Notes: a model not told the origin generated them from the sequence alone. Shown: positions 10,758 to 23,550, counted from the stretch's first letter. The stretch is 64,000 nucleotides of DNA from Atherinomorus stipes (GCA_023101725.1 JALJCO010000014.1:124001-188000), one strand, 5' to 3'. Program-made: numbers and translations.

Positions 10758-11097
10758 ATCCAGGGACCTGGATCCTGGCTCAGGGGCCCACAGTGGTTTA
10801 CTTCAGCTGGCAGATCAGGAACTTGAATTTGGGTCCTCCAGACTCAAGTCAGCTTCTCTAACTAAACTATAACTCCCCCAAAACAATGAAGTTAATGATG
10901 TTGATCACCTACGTTCACTGAGACACCAAACAGACCACCAACGCCAAAGCCAGATGTGATTATCTCAGTAACAGCTAAATACTCTCTTAGATAACGTTAC
11001 AGTATGATACAACATGTTTAAAGATGTATTCCGGATTAAAATACTCAGAAGCTGGAACAATAGAGATTTTATCTTCTGTAAAATTGAAACATTAAAG

Positions 11098-11284
11098 CAG
11101 GGATTACCAACTCCAGACCTCTTAGGCCACTGTGCAGGTTTTCCTGCTGCACCTGACTCAAATCAATAGGTTTTAAGTTTGCATCAAGCTGAAAACCATT
11201 TCATTTGAATTAGGTGTTGCAGCAGGATGACATCTAAAACATGCAGGACACTGGCCCAAGGCTATCCAAAGGTGGTCATCCCTG
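11098..11284. mobile_element. Small hAT-type MITE (CAGGG ends)
   Basis: The 187-bp element begins CAGGGATTACCAACTCCAG and ends GGTGGTCATCCCTG. The flanks CATTAAAG (11090-11097) and GATTACAG (11285-11292) match at 6 of 8 positions, consistent with an aged 8-bp hAT duplication. The interior words CACCTGACTCAAATCAAT and GAATTAGGTGTTGCAGCAGG are shared with the element at 58091-58301, so both belong to one family. Confidence 0.75.
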
Positions 11285-11292
11285 GATTACAG

Positions 11293-12279
11293 TCACACAA
11301 CAGCAAGTACCTCGCAAAGTGAAACTAAATGTCAACTTGTTTAAATCCTCTGTGGCAGCTCATGAAGAAATGTCTTCTTCTCTGCCTTGAACACCTCACA
11401 AAAAAAGAAGCTAATTTTGGTGTAAAGTTCTGTATTTTATGTCATTTTTCAAATGATAGCTTCAAATGATAGTCATACACAAGCGATATAACTGTGTTTC
11501 TCTAACACATTCACATCCACTGCTGTGATAACAATGGTCACATTTAAGAGATGTAAGAATTAAAACATCTTTATAATTATATTCTGGATGACCAACTGCA
11601 AGTATCTGCAACGACATCAACAAAGGTCTACAGACAGGTAAGCTGGTTGTTTGCTTTTAAATCTCATTCTCTCTGTCACTAAGCACCCTCTGGCATGAAC
11701 AATCACAGAAGCTCCATTACCACCAAGCCTGTTGAAGACAACCAATCACAAGCCTGACATGGGAGTGCACACCCAAGTTCCAAGTTAAACCAACTTCAAT
11801 TTTTCAGTTTCCTTCATTCTATGCCAAATAAAAAGCCAAATAAAGGTTCTGAAATTCTCATTTCTGGATGGCATCATTGGAAGACTTGGGCATGAATATT
11901 TACAGTAATTCTATCAGCAGGTGCACACCCCCCTTAGTGAGGTTTATTCTCCACGCAGAATTAAATTTAAAAGTTGCTCACTGCGAAAACCTCAAGGAGC
12001 AGAATGGAGTGGGGGTGCCACAGAACATGATGGGAAACCTTCAAACGAATCCATAAGAGAACAAATCAACACCTGCAACATTTAAAAAAAACAAAACAAC
12101 GCTGAAAATCATTATGAACTATTATAGGCAGACCGTCTAAGGGAGAGAAAATGTGTGTATATCATCAACTGCAAAAACAGTAGCATAAAGAAGCATTGAC
12201 AACATGAAGGAAGTAAAAAGGAAAAAATCAAACATCACTGCAGGTATTAGTGAAGAGTACCACAGAACATCACAGTGAC
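11293..12279. other. Intergenic DNA, no gene seen
   Basis: AT-rich sequence with no repeat or gene that I can name. The 62-codon frame at 11868-12056 has no recognisable domain. Confidence 0.5.
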
Positions 12280-12283
12280 TTAA

Positions 12284-13145
12284 AGTGATACAACACTCAC
12301 AGAATGATGGTCCTTCATTTTCTACTCACCCTCACGCTAAGCAAGACTCTGGAGCACTTTTTTTAATATCTCAAATGCAGCTGGAGATGCAGGGGTTTTT
12401 CGTTATCCGACAACTTTCAAATAATGGAGGTGACAGGTGCTCAAAACAAAAAGGTCCATAAATGTCCACAAAAACTTGTCAATATTCCTCCATACTGCTC
12501 GTCCAATGTAATCCAAGTGTCCTGAGTGGGCGGCACCCATAATTTACTCGAAACAACATCATTTAGTATATTTTATGGCCTAAACAGTAGAACATCGTAC
12601 TTCCACGATGCACGTCCATGTGAGTTCAGGACACTATGGAAGCCGCAGCGTTCAGCTTCTACTCTGCCAATAATGCAAGTGTAGAAGAAGAAATTAGCTT
12701 TTTACATTGTGCTATGAGCAACCGAGCTGCGGACAAACGCATGAGGGGTTGGCTACTGTTTAGAAAGAAAGAAAGAAAAAAAGAAAGAAAGACAGACAGA
12801 CAGACAGAAATAAAGAAAGTGATCTCGTCTGCACGATCTGCTGCAGCTTCCGTGGTGTTTAGGCTGTTTAGGCTATAAAAAATATACTGAGTAAATTATG
12901 GGCGCTACCCACTCAGGACACTTGGATAACTTTGGATGAGCAGAAGGAAGGAATATTGACAAGTTTTTGTGGACCTTTTTGTTTCTAGCACCGGTGACCC
13001 CCATGATCTGAAGGTTGGTGAATAATGAACCCCCCCCCCCAGATATCCAGCTGCATTCGAGATATTAAAAAGGTGCTCCAGAGTTTTGCTCAGCATGAGT
13101 GTGAGTAGAAAATGAAGGACCATCATTCTGTGGGTGTTGTATTCC
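12284..13145. mobile_element. Palindromic TTAA-flanked element, copy 2 (complete)
   Basis: This 862-bp element is flanked by TTAA at 12280-12283 and 13146-13149. The ends are inverted repeats: AGTGATACAACACTCAC on the left and, reversed, GGAATACAACACCCAC on the right. The inverted arms continue for about 300 bp (12284-12590 against 12850-13145). The core 12630-12850 holds a GAAA-type purine tract and is homologous, in opposite orientation, to the core of copy 1. TTAA target duplications are typical of the piggyBac and Kolobok superfamilies; the assignment beyond that is open. It encodes no transposase. Confidence 0.85.
12760..12815. repeat. GAAA/GACA microsatellite in the TTAA element
   Basis: Tandem GAAA units grade into GACA units within the palindrome core. 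The matching tract in copy 1 (7300-7325, opposite strand) shows that the seed of this repeat belongs to the element. Confidence 0.75.
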
Positions 13146-13219
13146 TTAAACCAGCATGCAAGATAGTAAGTTTGGGGACAAACTTTCAGAAATGAAGAAT
13201 GATTGGTGTTGAGTGTGCA

Positions 13220-13600
13220 AAATGAGACTAGACCCCGGAGACACCAGAGACAGACCAGGGGGACCCCAGGACCCAGGAGACCAGCAGCCACCTCAGAGCA
13301 CAGACCCCAACCAGCCCACTGCAAAGAGAACCACGCATCCACCCAGACAGCAGCAAAGGAAGGCCTCAGCCACAGAGCTGTAGGTCTTGAGGTACAGGCC
13401 CACGGGGACAAGGGACAGCCGCTGTCGGTCCCGCCAGGTGCCGGCCTCCCAGAAACAAACAGCACCCACAGGCCAGGGCCCCAGGAAACCGAGGACCACC
13501 ACGCCCCCAGGCAGTAGCCAAAGACAACGCCCTGGAGGACACACAGGCAGCAGCCCAATGCCTAAACCAGGCACCCAGGGACCAGGGCCCCAGCTGGGGA
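13220..13600. other. GC- and CA-rich low-complexity segment
   Basis: This C, A and G-rich stretch repeats words such as CCAGG, CCCAGG, CAGCAG and GACCAGG. It sustains long open frames in several phases on both strands simply because stops are rare. I see no domain and no codon-position signal. It may be a degraded minisatellite or part of a dispersed GC-rich repeat. Confidence 0.5.
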
Positions 13601-13791
13601 AAGTTCCAGATATTCCATATAAAAAATATATATGGAATATCTTTTTAATAAAAGAACTACGTATAATTTTTGCACAGACACAAACTTGTTTTATTTTCAA
13701 AATAGTAGGTTTAATTTGCATCTTGCTACATCTTGCCAGACTTTTTTTTCAGTGTAGTGTGGATCCAAAAACTCCTGAAAGTCAGTCATTA

Positions 13792-13960
13792 ACACTGAAA
13801 AAAATGATACTTTGGATCAACTTAAAAAGATTGCTGTAATCTGTTACAACTAATTTGATTAGTTTTTCTCAAACTAAATTTATGATTTAGTTGAAACCAT
13901 AAATTTCTATTTGCTGGAAATATATCTTTTACCTTAAAACAGAGAAATTGCTTTGTCAGT

Positions 13961-13991
<31 letters not shown>

Positions 13992-14661
13992 GACAAAGAA
14001 ATGTTTTTTCCACTTTGTTACAACTTAATTTTTCATCTTGGAATAAACTAAACAAATTGTATAATTCTGTAACATGCTTTTTTTTAACCTATTTTTTCTC
14101 AAGTTAAATTTCTGATCAGGACAAAGTAAAAATACATTATATTTAGTACCAAGCGGAAGGTATAAATAAACAGTATTTATGTCATGTTAGTTTTGACCCA
14201 AGCTTAGAAATGGTTTACAAATGGGTTGGGAGTTCATCCACTTGTACTATCCTTCACACTCATTGTGCAACTTTAATGTCCAAACTGAACAGAATTTCTA
14301 AACAACTTCCTCTGAATGTGAACATAACAAAGGCAGTAAATCACATAACTCAAATTTTGTAGGAAAACAATCATAAAAGGTTAAATTCCTGTTGAATTTG
14401 TATTTCTCATGAGCCTCTGTGGTCTAGATATGTTGAGTTTTGAAAATAGCTCCGCCCCCTTTGTTGTTCATGCACTCTGAATCTGAAACAACTTAATGAA
14501 TTTACTTTGAGTGAAAGTTAAACCTTTTTCAGATGAAAGAGTGTGATTTTTAAGTTGATTTAACTCAAAAACATAAGATTTAATCATCAAACTAAAATAA
14601 TTAGGATCAATGTAAAAGGTCTTTCATATCAACTACAGCCCAGATCCTCTTTTTACAGTGT
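13792..14661. mobile_element. Possible inverted-repeat MITE (ACACTG ends)
   Basis: The left end reads ACACTGAAAAAAATGATAC and the right end, reversed, ACACTGTAAAAAGAGGATC. Both are followed by TCAACTT-type words within the first 100 bp. The interior is AT-rich with a 27-base A run at 13961-13987 and no transposase. The ends match only loosely and no target duplication was found. Confidence 0.35.
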
Positions 14662-15875
14662 ATTTTAAGGATTTATTTTTCAATGTAATTATTTGAGTCA
14701 TTCAACTTAACATTTTCAGTTCCTAATAGTTCAGTTTATTTGTTTCATTTGAAAAATTAAAAGATTAAACTTTTAGATGAATGAAAATCCTAAATATAAG
14801 CAGTCATTCCTGCTTCCAGCTTCACTGAATAAAAATGTGTTTCAATTACAAGTAATGTGTGCAAACTTAGTTCTCACAATAACAAAATAAAGGCACACAT
14901 CCCACACATCATTAACGTATCTGTGAAATTGTAAACAAAAGCAAGTTATTTTTGTCCATAAGATCAAGTAGGGCCAATATGAGAAACCGAGGCTTATAAG
15001 GAGCGCTAACATGCTTTTGTATGGCTTAATTGTAAATAATAAATCAATGGCTAAATCTGAATAATGTCATAACAAAAATGTTTAAAGAAGATAAACCCTC
15101 AATCCAAAGGTTGGACACACTTAGTTTTTTTTTTTTTTTATAATATATTGGTATCAGGTAGCATTAGCATTCAGTGAAAACCATATGCTGAATTTGCCTG
15201 AATGTACCGTATGTTATGTGATGATCAATTTTATGACAAAGGTGAAGAATGACAGTTTTTAAGACCATTTTCCTGTGTTGGGAAAAATGTTTTATTGAAA
15301 AACATGAAGATTAATTTCAGGACTCTTATAAAACCAGTTAGATAAAAAAAAAAAAAAGAAAAAAAAAAAAACTTTACTTTCTCTAAGTAAAATAAGGCCT
15401 CCCACCCGTGAATGTGTCAAAATTGGAAAATATTACTTTAGTAAAGGTGCCTGCAGTAACCATACAATTAACATTTTCACCAGTAAAGCTAATGCAGTCT
15501 CCTGAAAACGTATCCACCGTATTCCTGAGCTAACGAATGTATAAACGACTATGCGATCAAGTTCCTGTGAGATACCGGAAACAGCGCTTAGCCATTGACT
15601 CACAGTGTAAACTGTCGTTTCTGCTAGCGGTTTATTCTAACATTTCAAAAAGAGTATTCATAACATTTCGGGAACATGTTGTGCTGTTTGCAGTTGTACT
15701 AACAACCAGAGAAAGCTAAATTTGTGGTTGCAAGAGCGACGTGTAGAGCATGCACCTCGGTCTGAGAGAGAGAGGCCACAGGGCTTCAGACTGCTACCAA
15801 ATGTTAGCATTTTGTGAATAAAAAATTTACAACAAAACACAACCAACCTCATCATTACTGTGTTTTACTCTGCTC
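14662..15875. other. Intergenic DNA, no gene seen
   Basis: AT-rich sequence with A/T homopolymers near 15127 and 15344-15370. The 60- to 65-codon frames at 15537-15855 overlap on both strands and have no recognised domain. Confidence 0.5.
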
Positions 15876-15877
15876 CC

Positions 15878-16131
15878 CATCTCTGGAATTCCTGAACTCC
15901 GTACAGTAGACATTTCCCTCTCTTTAAATCCAGACTGTAAACTGTTCTGTACAGACACTTTTATTCTATCCAAAGTCCATATGCAACAGCAATGTTGTTT
16001 TTATCTGGTACCTGTTGTGTTTAATGTTTTAGCTTACTGTTTTTAATGTTGTACCTGCTCTGTACGGCGTTCTTGGGTGTTCTGATGAGGCACTTTTCAA
16101 ATAAAATTATCATTATTGTTATTATTATCAA
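15878..16131 (+). pseudogene. LINE 3'-end fragment
   Basis: The sequence resembles the last codons and 3' untranslated region of a fish LINE (CTCTGGAATTCCTGAACTCC, TTTAAATCCAGACTGTAAAC). It is followed by a CACTTTTCAAATAAAATTATCATTATT tail made of ATT repeats. The same layout occurs at 42715-43040. It is a 5'-truncated, non-functional insertion. Confidence 0.6.
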
Positions 16132-16231
16132 TATGTAGGTAGTGATAGGCCTTGAAGCTTTTAAGATTGCTCATTGCTTCACAGTCAGACGTGACAGAGC
16201 TAAGTGGCTAACGTGGCTAATAATGCAACTG

Positions 16232-17239
16232 CATACTTGCCAACATTGGGTTGTGAAAAATAGGGAATTTTTTTTTATCGGTGTATCGGCACAAGGCGTA
16301 GTTATTAGTCATTTATTGCCTTGTATTTTAAACCTGATGAAGGGACCTTGTTCTGAAAATGTTTTTTCTTTGACATTCAATACATGATTTTTAAGGACAA
16401 TGAAAAAATAGCAGTTTTAGCTGTTGAAATAAGTAACACAAGGCTAAATAATGAGGCAGTAACCCTGCAATGCATTTAGTATGCAGTATTGAAAATTAAA
16501 AATTGTGTACTACTGAATGCCACCATAAGGATTAAGTGGCTGCTGCCATGAAAAGTGACCACAGCTGAACTTGAACTTCAATATCATGTAATTAAAAAGG
16601 AAAACACATTCAAAATTGCAACTTCACAAGGAAATTATTTAATTACATTAACAGCAGAGATTTATCCATGAGTGTACAGAAATGTGTGCAGTTGTAAAGA
16701 CATATAAAACACAAGAACAGACATAAATTCTGGAGAAGTGAAAAGTGACAACAAACAAAACTAAAACCCTCTTCATTCACTTCTACCCTGGTTGACATAA
16801 AAAATGTGACTGTAGCCAAGAGATTAAGAAATAGGCTACACACATGCACACCCACACACATACACCTGCATACCCTCACGCAGGCCATCCATGCTCAGCA
16901 CACGCATGCATGTATGAATGCCCACACCCACACATACATACGCACAAAGAGCAAAATCATAAAATGAATTGAATTCGCTTTCAGTCACATCAAGGTCACA
17001 AAGACAGCATCTGAGTGACGACTTCTTCTTCTGCTTCGTCTTCTTCTTCTCGTGTTCCAGCCAAAGACTGTACGTGTAAGGGTTGCCAGATACTGTGACA
17101 AATATCCTCCACAAGCTGAATGCTCCCTTCACTGTAAAACCGGGACATTAGCGGGATAAATTACTGATCGGGAGCACGGTGGGAGATGACGATAAAGATC
17201 GGGAGTCTCCCGCGTGATTCCCGAGAGTTGGCATGTATG
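16232..17239. mobile_element. Possible inverted-repeat element (CATACTTGCCAAC ends)
   Basis: CATACTTGCCAAC at 16232-16244 is matched by GTTGGCATGTATG at 17227-17239, a 13-bp inverted repeat with one mismatch, about 1 kb apart. The right part contains CGGGAGTCTCCCGCG, a CG-rich palindromic subterminal block. There is no transposase frame, and no target duplication could be recognised. It contains a CA-rich tract at 16836-16945. Confidence 0.5.
16836..16945. repeat. Interrupted (CA)n/(CATA)n tract
   Basis: CACA- and CATACA-rich simple sequence with interruptions. The minus-strand cysteine/valine-rich open frames here are translation shadows of it. Confidence 0.75.
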
Positions 17240-17639
17240 CTGCTGTTTGTTATCTTTGGACAGATTTTCATGTCCTCCTCCCACCCCTCTGTTTCACGAG
17301 CAGAGGGATTGTAAAGTCCTCTCTGAGCTGCGACAGTTTATGTTCCACATAGTTTACCTAAAGAGTCTGTAAAATGTGGAGTAACGCGAACATCTAGCAT
17401 ATAAATAAGCACCGGTTCTGGTCGAACTGGAAGTCGGTCGCATATTTCATGCAAGGACTCATGGGGATAGGAATAAGGTGGATACGATAGCTGCGTCTTG
17501 GATTTTTGGAGTGATTATGATGCTATCACTCTTGTTAACATGACTTGTCAGTGACATTAAACAGCTCCCTTTCTAAGCGAGGACAAAAGAGCCAGAAAAA
17601 CATTAAAGACACACAAGGAACTTTTAGAGTTTTTTAGGG
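17240..17639. other. Intergenic DNA, no gene seen
   Basis: Ordinary mixed-composition sequence without a supported gene or repeat. Confidence 0.4.
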
Positions 17640-17965
17640 GAAAGGCCCCCTGGGGGGGAAAAAAAAAACATCTATTTTTTCATCTATTATAAGAACCTCC
17701 CCCAGAAAAAAAAGATATTATTTTATTTCTTGTTTTTTCCTTCCTTCCTTTTTTTTTTTCCTCTCCTCCTGTGTTATTTTTTGGTTTTTTATAATTAACA
17801 AATGGAATAAAAAAAACAAGACCCGGTTTCACCGGCGGGTGGGGGGGGGAACAATAATGGGGAGAACGGGGGGCGAAGGGGGAATATATAAGGTGTGTTG
17901 GGGGGGTTGGGGGGGGAGAAAAAGGGAAAAAAAAGGGGTGGAAGAAGCAGGGGAAAGGAAAGAAG
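17640..17965. repeat. G/A-rich low-complexity block
   Basis: Runs of G, A and T alternate with little normal sequence (for example GGGGGGG followed by A runs at 17651-17668, and several G runs at 17838-17925). Composition changes abruptly at both edges. It may be genuine polypurine DNA or a poorly polished consensus. Confidence 0.7.
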
Positions 17966-19200
17966 GTCAAAAGCTAAGGTGCGTTAAATAAAATTACATT
18001 TATTTCTTTTTCTGCACATTTTACCTCCACAATCATTGCACTGTCCAACTTCCACTGTAACTGATTATGAGTCTTTCACTCTGATAGTTACAGTTGTGAG
18101 TTTAACCCTTTGATGCACATCTATGCGTCTTTGCCCAACATGGTAGAAATGACTAACATTTGATTATTTCATACTGGCTGAGTGTTTCTTCATCATTTGA
18201 ATGAGTTCATTTTATAACTGAATATTGATGTAATCTTTAAATATTCAGACTTTGATAAACACAGACCATTATTTCCATTTTCACTTTCATTTTTTATTTT
18301 TTTCCAAAGATTTATTACAACATAGAGTTTAGAGACATGAGTCAAACACGATACTTTTACTGAAGAGGGATTTCAAATGAAATGGTTGCTGCTGCAGTGT
18401 TTGAGATGGTCTCCTTTGAGGGGCTTGTTTGCATTTACACAATCACACTCATCACGTAACATCTTATTTTTCATGTGTTGCAGTCAGACGCAGTCTCATC
18501 CACTAACATGCATGTTCTTACTGGTAGGTTTAATCACCCGTACTTAGCCATGTTTTCATCTTTATCTTTCACCTCTCTCAGTTTGCCGTCCTGCAGGTGC
18601 TCCTGATGATTGTTTTCTTACAACAGCTTTGTTTTCGGTTAAGTTTCTTTCTAGATATGAGCTGATTTTCTTGTACAGTTTTTAATGTTTTCTACCTTTT
18701 GTTTTCTTTTTGTTCTCTTCCCTCCCCCTGTTTTTGTGTTCTCCTGTTGGGCTGAGCATCGATATGTTATTCAGCAATAAAGAAAATGTAAAGATGAAGG
18801 ATAACAACATAGTATAACAGGGAGCCTTTGTTCGGCACAGCATGACAGCCAGATCATCAATGTGTCATGATAGTTGCAGGACAAGTAAAAAAAAAAAAAA
18901 AAATAATAATAAAAAAAACAACAATTAAATCACTATAATAATATTTTGGTTAAAATAATTACCTCAGCAGTAAATTTTGACAAACATGATTATTTGTCAT
19001 TCTGTCTCACATCACCATCTTCTTTGCTGAATTCCCAGACACAACTTCAGTCTTTTCCTGTGACAAATACACTGGTCAAAAATGTAATGGACCCTTTTTA
19101 ATCAGCGTAAAGCATCAAATCAGTTAAATTTATGAGATATTGTCCTGGTCAGTTTAGTTGCAGAGGGGATTGTAACCTAGTTTCAGCTTTTTTGGTATCA
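17966..19200. other. Intergenic DNA, no gene seen
   Basis: AT-rich sequence with an A-run followed by AAT repeats near 18885-18920. No gene supported. Confidence 0.5.
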
Positions 19201-19205
19201 ATAAA

Positions 19206-19225
19206 GAAAAAAAAAAAAAAAAAAA
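19206..19225. repeat. Poly(A) run
   Basis: About 20 A residues with one G near the end. No matching retrocopy or LINE tail could be identified upstream. Confidence 0.7.
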
Positions 19226-19437
19226 GAAAAGACAGGTACATTTGTGTTAAGAAAGAAACCCAAAACAAAACAAGATATTCAATAAATACTTGGAATAGTA
19301 TACAATAAAACATTTATTGCAAAGATGCATCATAAAATTACATGAAGTACTATTAATATTAAATAGAACTAGTAATATTAAATAATATTTAGAATGAATA
19401 TACTAATTTTGGAGCCATGTTGTACAATAGAACTGCA

Positions 19438-19503
<66 letters not shown>
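19438..19503. repeat. (TAA)n microsatellite
   Basis: About 22 uninterrupted copies of a TAA/ATA trinucleotide. The poly-isoleucine open frame over it is a shadow. Confidence 0.95.
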
Positions 19504-19505
<2 letters not shown>

Positions 19506-22295
19506 CATTGTTTTTTATTCAAAAAATAAAAACACAGGGGAAGAATTCAATAAATATATTTCATTAGTCCAAAATAATTCATCAAAGAACACCTGGAATA
19601 CTTAAAGATTAAATTTATTAATTGCAAACAGACTAGACAAAACTCAGCCACATACTTTTGACCCATGTTGTGCATCAAAAGGTTATAGTACATGAATTAA
19701 AACATACAACAAGGTTTAATTTCTTCTAAATTACATGGAAGGGCTCAGAAAAGTAGATTGCAGACTTTATAATAAAAGTCTGCAATCTATCTTTATGAAA
19801 CAAGTCTCATTTTATGTTTTCTTACCTGGATTTTAAATCCACTACAAAATAAAATGCGGACAAATATTTTACAGTTTGATGCAAACTAGAATTACTCTCT
19901 TCATTATTGAACTGTTAACACATATCAGAGCACATTTAATGTAAAATAACTACTGTCATCACCCATTAAAACAGAAAAAAGATCAACAACAGTCATATTT
20001 TTATTGATCTTTTTCTATTTGTTACAGTTTGATAATTAAAATCTTATGTAATTGAAGTTTGACTTGCTCAACTTAAGAAATATTTGATAAGCAGTAAATG
20101 AACTGCTAAAATGATCAAACTTAAGACTGTGTGTTTGTGTGTGTTGTTAGATTTGGGGGTGGTGGTTGATTGTTCGTGTGAATGAGGAAGAAAACACTCG
20201 ATGAGTCGTGAATAATTGTTTTAATGAGTGTGTAAAGCAGGCTGCTCAGAGAGGGCCTGTCAGGTTAAACAAACTCTCCAAATCCGATTGTCAAAGTGCA
20301 AAGTGGTGTCGTTTCAATTTGCCCTTCCTGTGCTTCCCTCCCCGTCTTCGGCTGCCCATCCCCCACCTGCTCCGGTCCTGCCAATTACAAGACACAATAA
20401 TATTTTCTCAAACCTAGTGTGATCTTTGGTTTAGTTGTTTTAAAAAGCCTGCTAATCTCAGTGCGCTCTGCTGGTCTTTGTCAATGGAACATCAACAGGG
20501 ATAGATCAATGGCAAGCACTTCCTTGTTATGCCCTCACAGCACCATTCCGTCTTTTCACAGAAAACCGTAATCTTATTAGAGACATTCTCATCTCCGCAC
20601 AGCACCACTTCCTATCCTTAGTTGTATCTCTTTTTTCTCTAACTATTCGCACAGCTGATTTTTTGTTGTAAAATTAACCTTTTGTGTCATCTTGATGCAC
20701 ATGTCAGGACTTATAGGGATGTATTCAGTTGAAAAAGTCGCTAGGTACCTTTTAAGAATTGACTCTGTAAATACTGAGTCTCAAAGTTAGGGGAGACACT
20801 ACAGGCAAAAACCTTGTTTTCTCATCACCTGGTCAATTTTGAGATTTTTGTTTTTTTTTCCCTCCTTCAACATGTTTTCGTTCAGACCAGTGTAAAAAAG
20901 AAAAGAAAAGAAAAAAAGTCCAAAATAAACATTTTGGGGTTTATTTCCTGATACTTTGTCTGATGCACCCAAATCCCATCAAAATGCAGCTACAGTTGCT
21001 GTTTTCTCCAAATGAGTTTTTCTCATGTTCCGGGTAAAAAATCTCCACTTCAGGTGCACTTACAGAAACCAAACTTTCAAGTTTTGCTCCTGACTGTATT
21101 CTTAAAGTTTTTACAGAGGGATTTTTTGATATCTCATTCACAGCCTGATTTATAAAACATTTCATCCCAAAAATATGCAAAAAAAAAAAAAGTTTTTTCT
21201 GGTGGTTGACAGTATATTCTAAATTGTGAAACAATCTATAGTTATCAAAAATCCCCTCTGTAAAAACGTTTGACTTTAATATGTGAACAAAATTCATAAG
21301 AAACTTTGAACCTGGTTTAATCCTGTTTAGATTTTTTTTCCTAGAAATGTATGCAAATTAGCACATTTTTGGCTATATAACACCTAATTTGCATATTTAA
21401 ACATAAAATTTCAGAAAACTTGCAATACAAAAAATAATAGCCCTAATATGAGGAATAAACCAGGAAAGTTTCATGGTGATACCAGTTAGTTAAATTTTTT
21501 ACCCTATTTGCCTGAAGTATCTCGCCTTAATAAAGTTTAAAAATGTAAAGCCTTTAAAACCCAAAGACCTCTTTCGTTTTTGCTATTTTTTGTCTACTTT
21601 TTTTTTCTTTCTCTTTTATAAATGTAAAACTGCCCGTATGCTCAAACCTTTTAATCCCAGGCAACATCCAGACATAATTTTTTTCAGCCTCAGTTGTCAG
21701 ATTATGGAAATTGCTTTTTGGGGGTCATGGATAAAAGAATTTAGACCCATTAATCATGTCTGAGAAAATCATATGTGGCCAGCCTCATTTTAATTTCTTT
21801 TGAAACAGGACATTGAACCTGCATCTGATGACTTGTAAGCCGCAGTTAACTGCTACCAATCAAAATCTACTTCTTTTATGAAGAACTTAGACGTCAGAGC
21901 GGTGTGTGACCAAGCTGACCAGCATGAAGAGGAGGCTCCGGGTTGTTGTGGTTGGGTTTGGACCTCACATAAAACTGATGCTCCTTTTTTTAAACTGAAG
22001 ACATTGTTAAATTTCCAGTATGTCTTGTTTCCTCATACTAAAATAATATAAATCGATAAACTAGTGATTCTCTTACTTGTAGAGCTCCTTCCCTCCCAGC
22101 ACACGATGACTGAGTGGTTAATAGTGTGATATACTGCATCAGTTGGCTCACCATCCTCTAAATGTACGGCTGGAAAACAGTCAGAATCCCCATAGATAAG
22201 GAGGATAGAATGGTTTTGGTGGATTATGTTAACAGCTGACAAAGCTCCTGTAAGATGAAAATCAGCTTCATCTACTGAGGTAATGCCAAATTCTG
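19506..22295. other. Intergenic DNA, possible unique conserved patch at 20200-20620
   Basis: Mostly AT-rich. The part 20230-20620 is less repetitive and of more balanced composition than its surroundings, but its open frames (20208-20422) have no domain. A copy of the dispersed AATCCCAG...CAGTTGTCAGATTATG repeat lies at 21645-21710. A 118-codon minus-strand frame (20941-21297) overlaps an A run and has no recognised motif. Confidence 0.4.
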
Positions 22296-22299
22296 ATTT

Positions 22300-22400
22300 T
22301 TAATATGACGTGCGTAGCTTTGTTGTTCATGTGTTAAAAAATAACGTGTTAATTCCACAGATTAAGCTTGTTGCTTTTACGCGTTAATTTTGACAGCCCT
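22300..22400. mobile_element. Fragment of an hAT-like element end
   Basis: The sequence ends ACGCGTTAATTTTGACAGCCCTA, the inverted form of a TAGGGCTGTCAAAATTAACGCG-type end that recurs widely in fish genomes. AACGTGTTAATTCC precedes it. Only this end was found. Confidence 0.5.
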
Positions 22401-22868
22401 AAAAGTCCCGATATATCTCATTAATGAAGGCTATATATTTTACGATTAGTAACCTTCTCTGGAAATAATCTTTGGACCCCTGTGGGGGTTGGGACCCCCA
22501 GTTTGGAGAAGGCTACAATAAACAACTCTAAACAGAAGTCATCAGGAGAATCAGGTGTTTGGCAGAGAAGGTGTGGAAAGCGTTTAATAAATACGTTTTC
22601 CTTCCAAATGTGTTAAATAAACAAACTTTCTGACAGTATCAGATTTATTACAAGAAGCATTAATACAACAACAAAAAAAGGATCCTCCAAACATTTACTC
22701 ACTTTTTTGTTGAGTTTATACAAGATAGTGATCTTACTGGTTGTTTATTTGCTAAATTAGCAAATTTAGCTGTTTATTTACATCCAGTAGTTGTAAACAT
22801 TAATTCTTTTCCATTATGTTTCTGTTCTTATGGTGATTGTCAATCCAGTGATCTCTTTCAGCTAATGT

Positions 22869-22899
22869 GTAGGTGTGTGTGTGTGTGTGTGTGTGTGTA
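22869..22899. repeat. (GT)n microsatellite
   Basis: About 14 nearly perfect GT units. Confidence 0.95.
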
Positions 22900-23091
22900 A
22901 ACTCCTGTGGGAAGTATCCTCCTCTTCCGCTGCTAAACGCTTCACAATGTTAATAATATAATCTGTAAATGTGTCGGCCTGCTGGGTTCTGCTGAGAGTT
23001 TACAATAGCGCACTGCGGCTTTGGAGAGTCTTTTCCCCTCGAACCGGCTCCTGGATTGGATGGATGCATCAACATTAAAACCAAGAGGTTT

Positions 23092-23130
23092 TGATTAAAA
23101 AAAAAAAAAAAAAACAAACAAAAAAAAACT
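23092..23130. repeat. A-rich tract
   Basis: Long A run interrupted by ACAAAC, without an identified retroposed sequence next to it. Confidence 0.7.
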
Positions 23131-23550
23131 AGAGGTGAATACAGTAATATTTATATGGGTTAACATGCTTTTGTATTTTTCTGCTGGAGAAAATAAAGGA
23201 TGTTATTTTGGTTCAAATTTAATGATAACTCACATTCACTCAAATTTTTCTGCACTAACTCATTTTGTCAGCAGGTTAAGCTAAATAAAAGCTATCACAC
23301 TTCTCCTAGGTTAGTCTGTTTAGCCATATAATCTATCGGTGGGAATCTTCTGTAATAATTTCAGATAGAGAAGCTACTGAAACAACTCAAAACCTCACAG
23401 AGGAAATATTAAATCGTTCATTATTTGTCCTAAATAACTTTTTTCACATGGAATCCATCACAACCTCCATCAGTTTCATTAAACAACCAAGAAATGAAGA
23501 ATGTTCCAGTGATCATTAACATGTTAAGCACAGATGCTCTGGCCTGCAAT

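Noticed and set aside
12905..13558. 217-codon minus-strand open frame (and overlapping 142- to 150-codon frames on both strands)
   Set aside because: The frames cover the right arm of the TTAA palindrome and a GC-rich low-complexity segment. Long frames exist in several phases, and none has a domain.
19417..19605. Poly-isoleucine frame
   Set aside because: Translation of the (TAA)n microsatellite.
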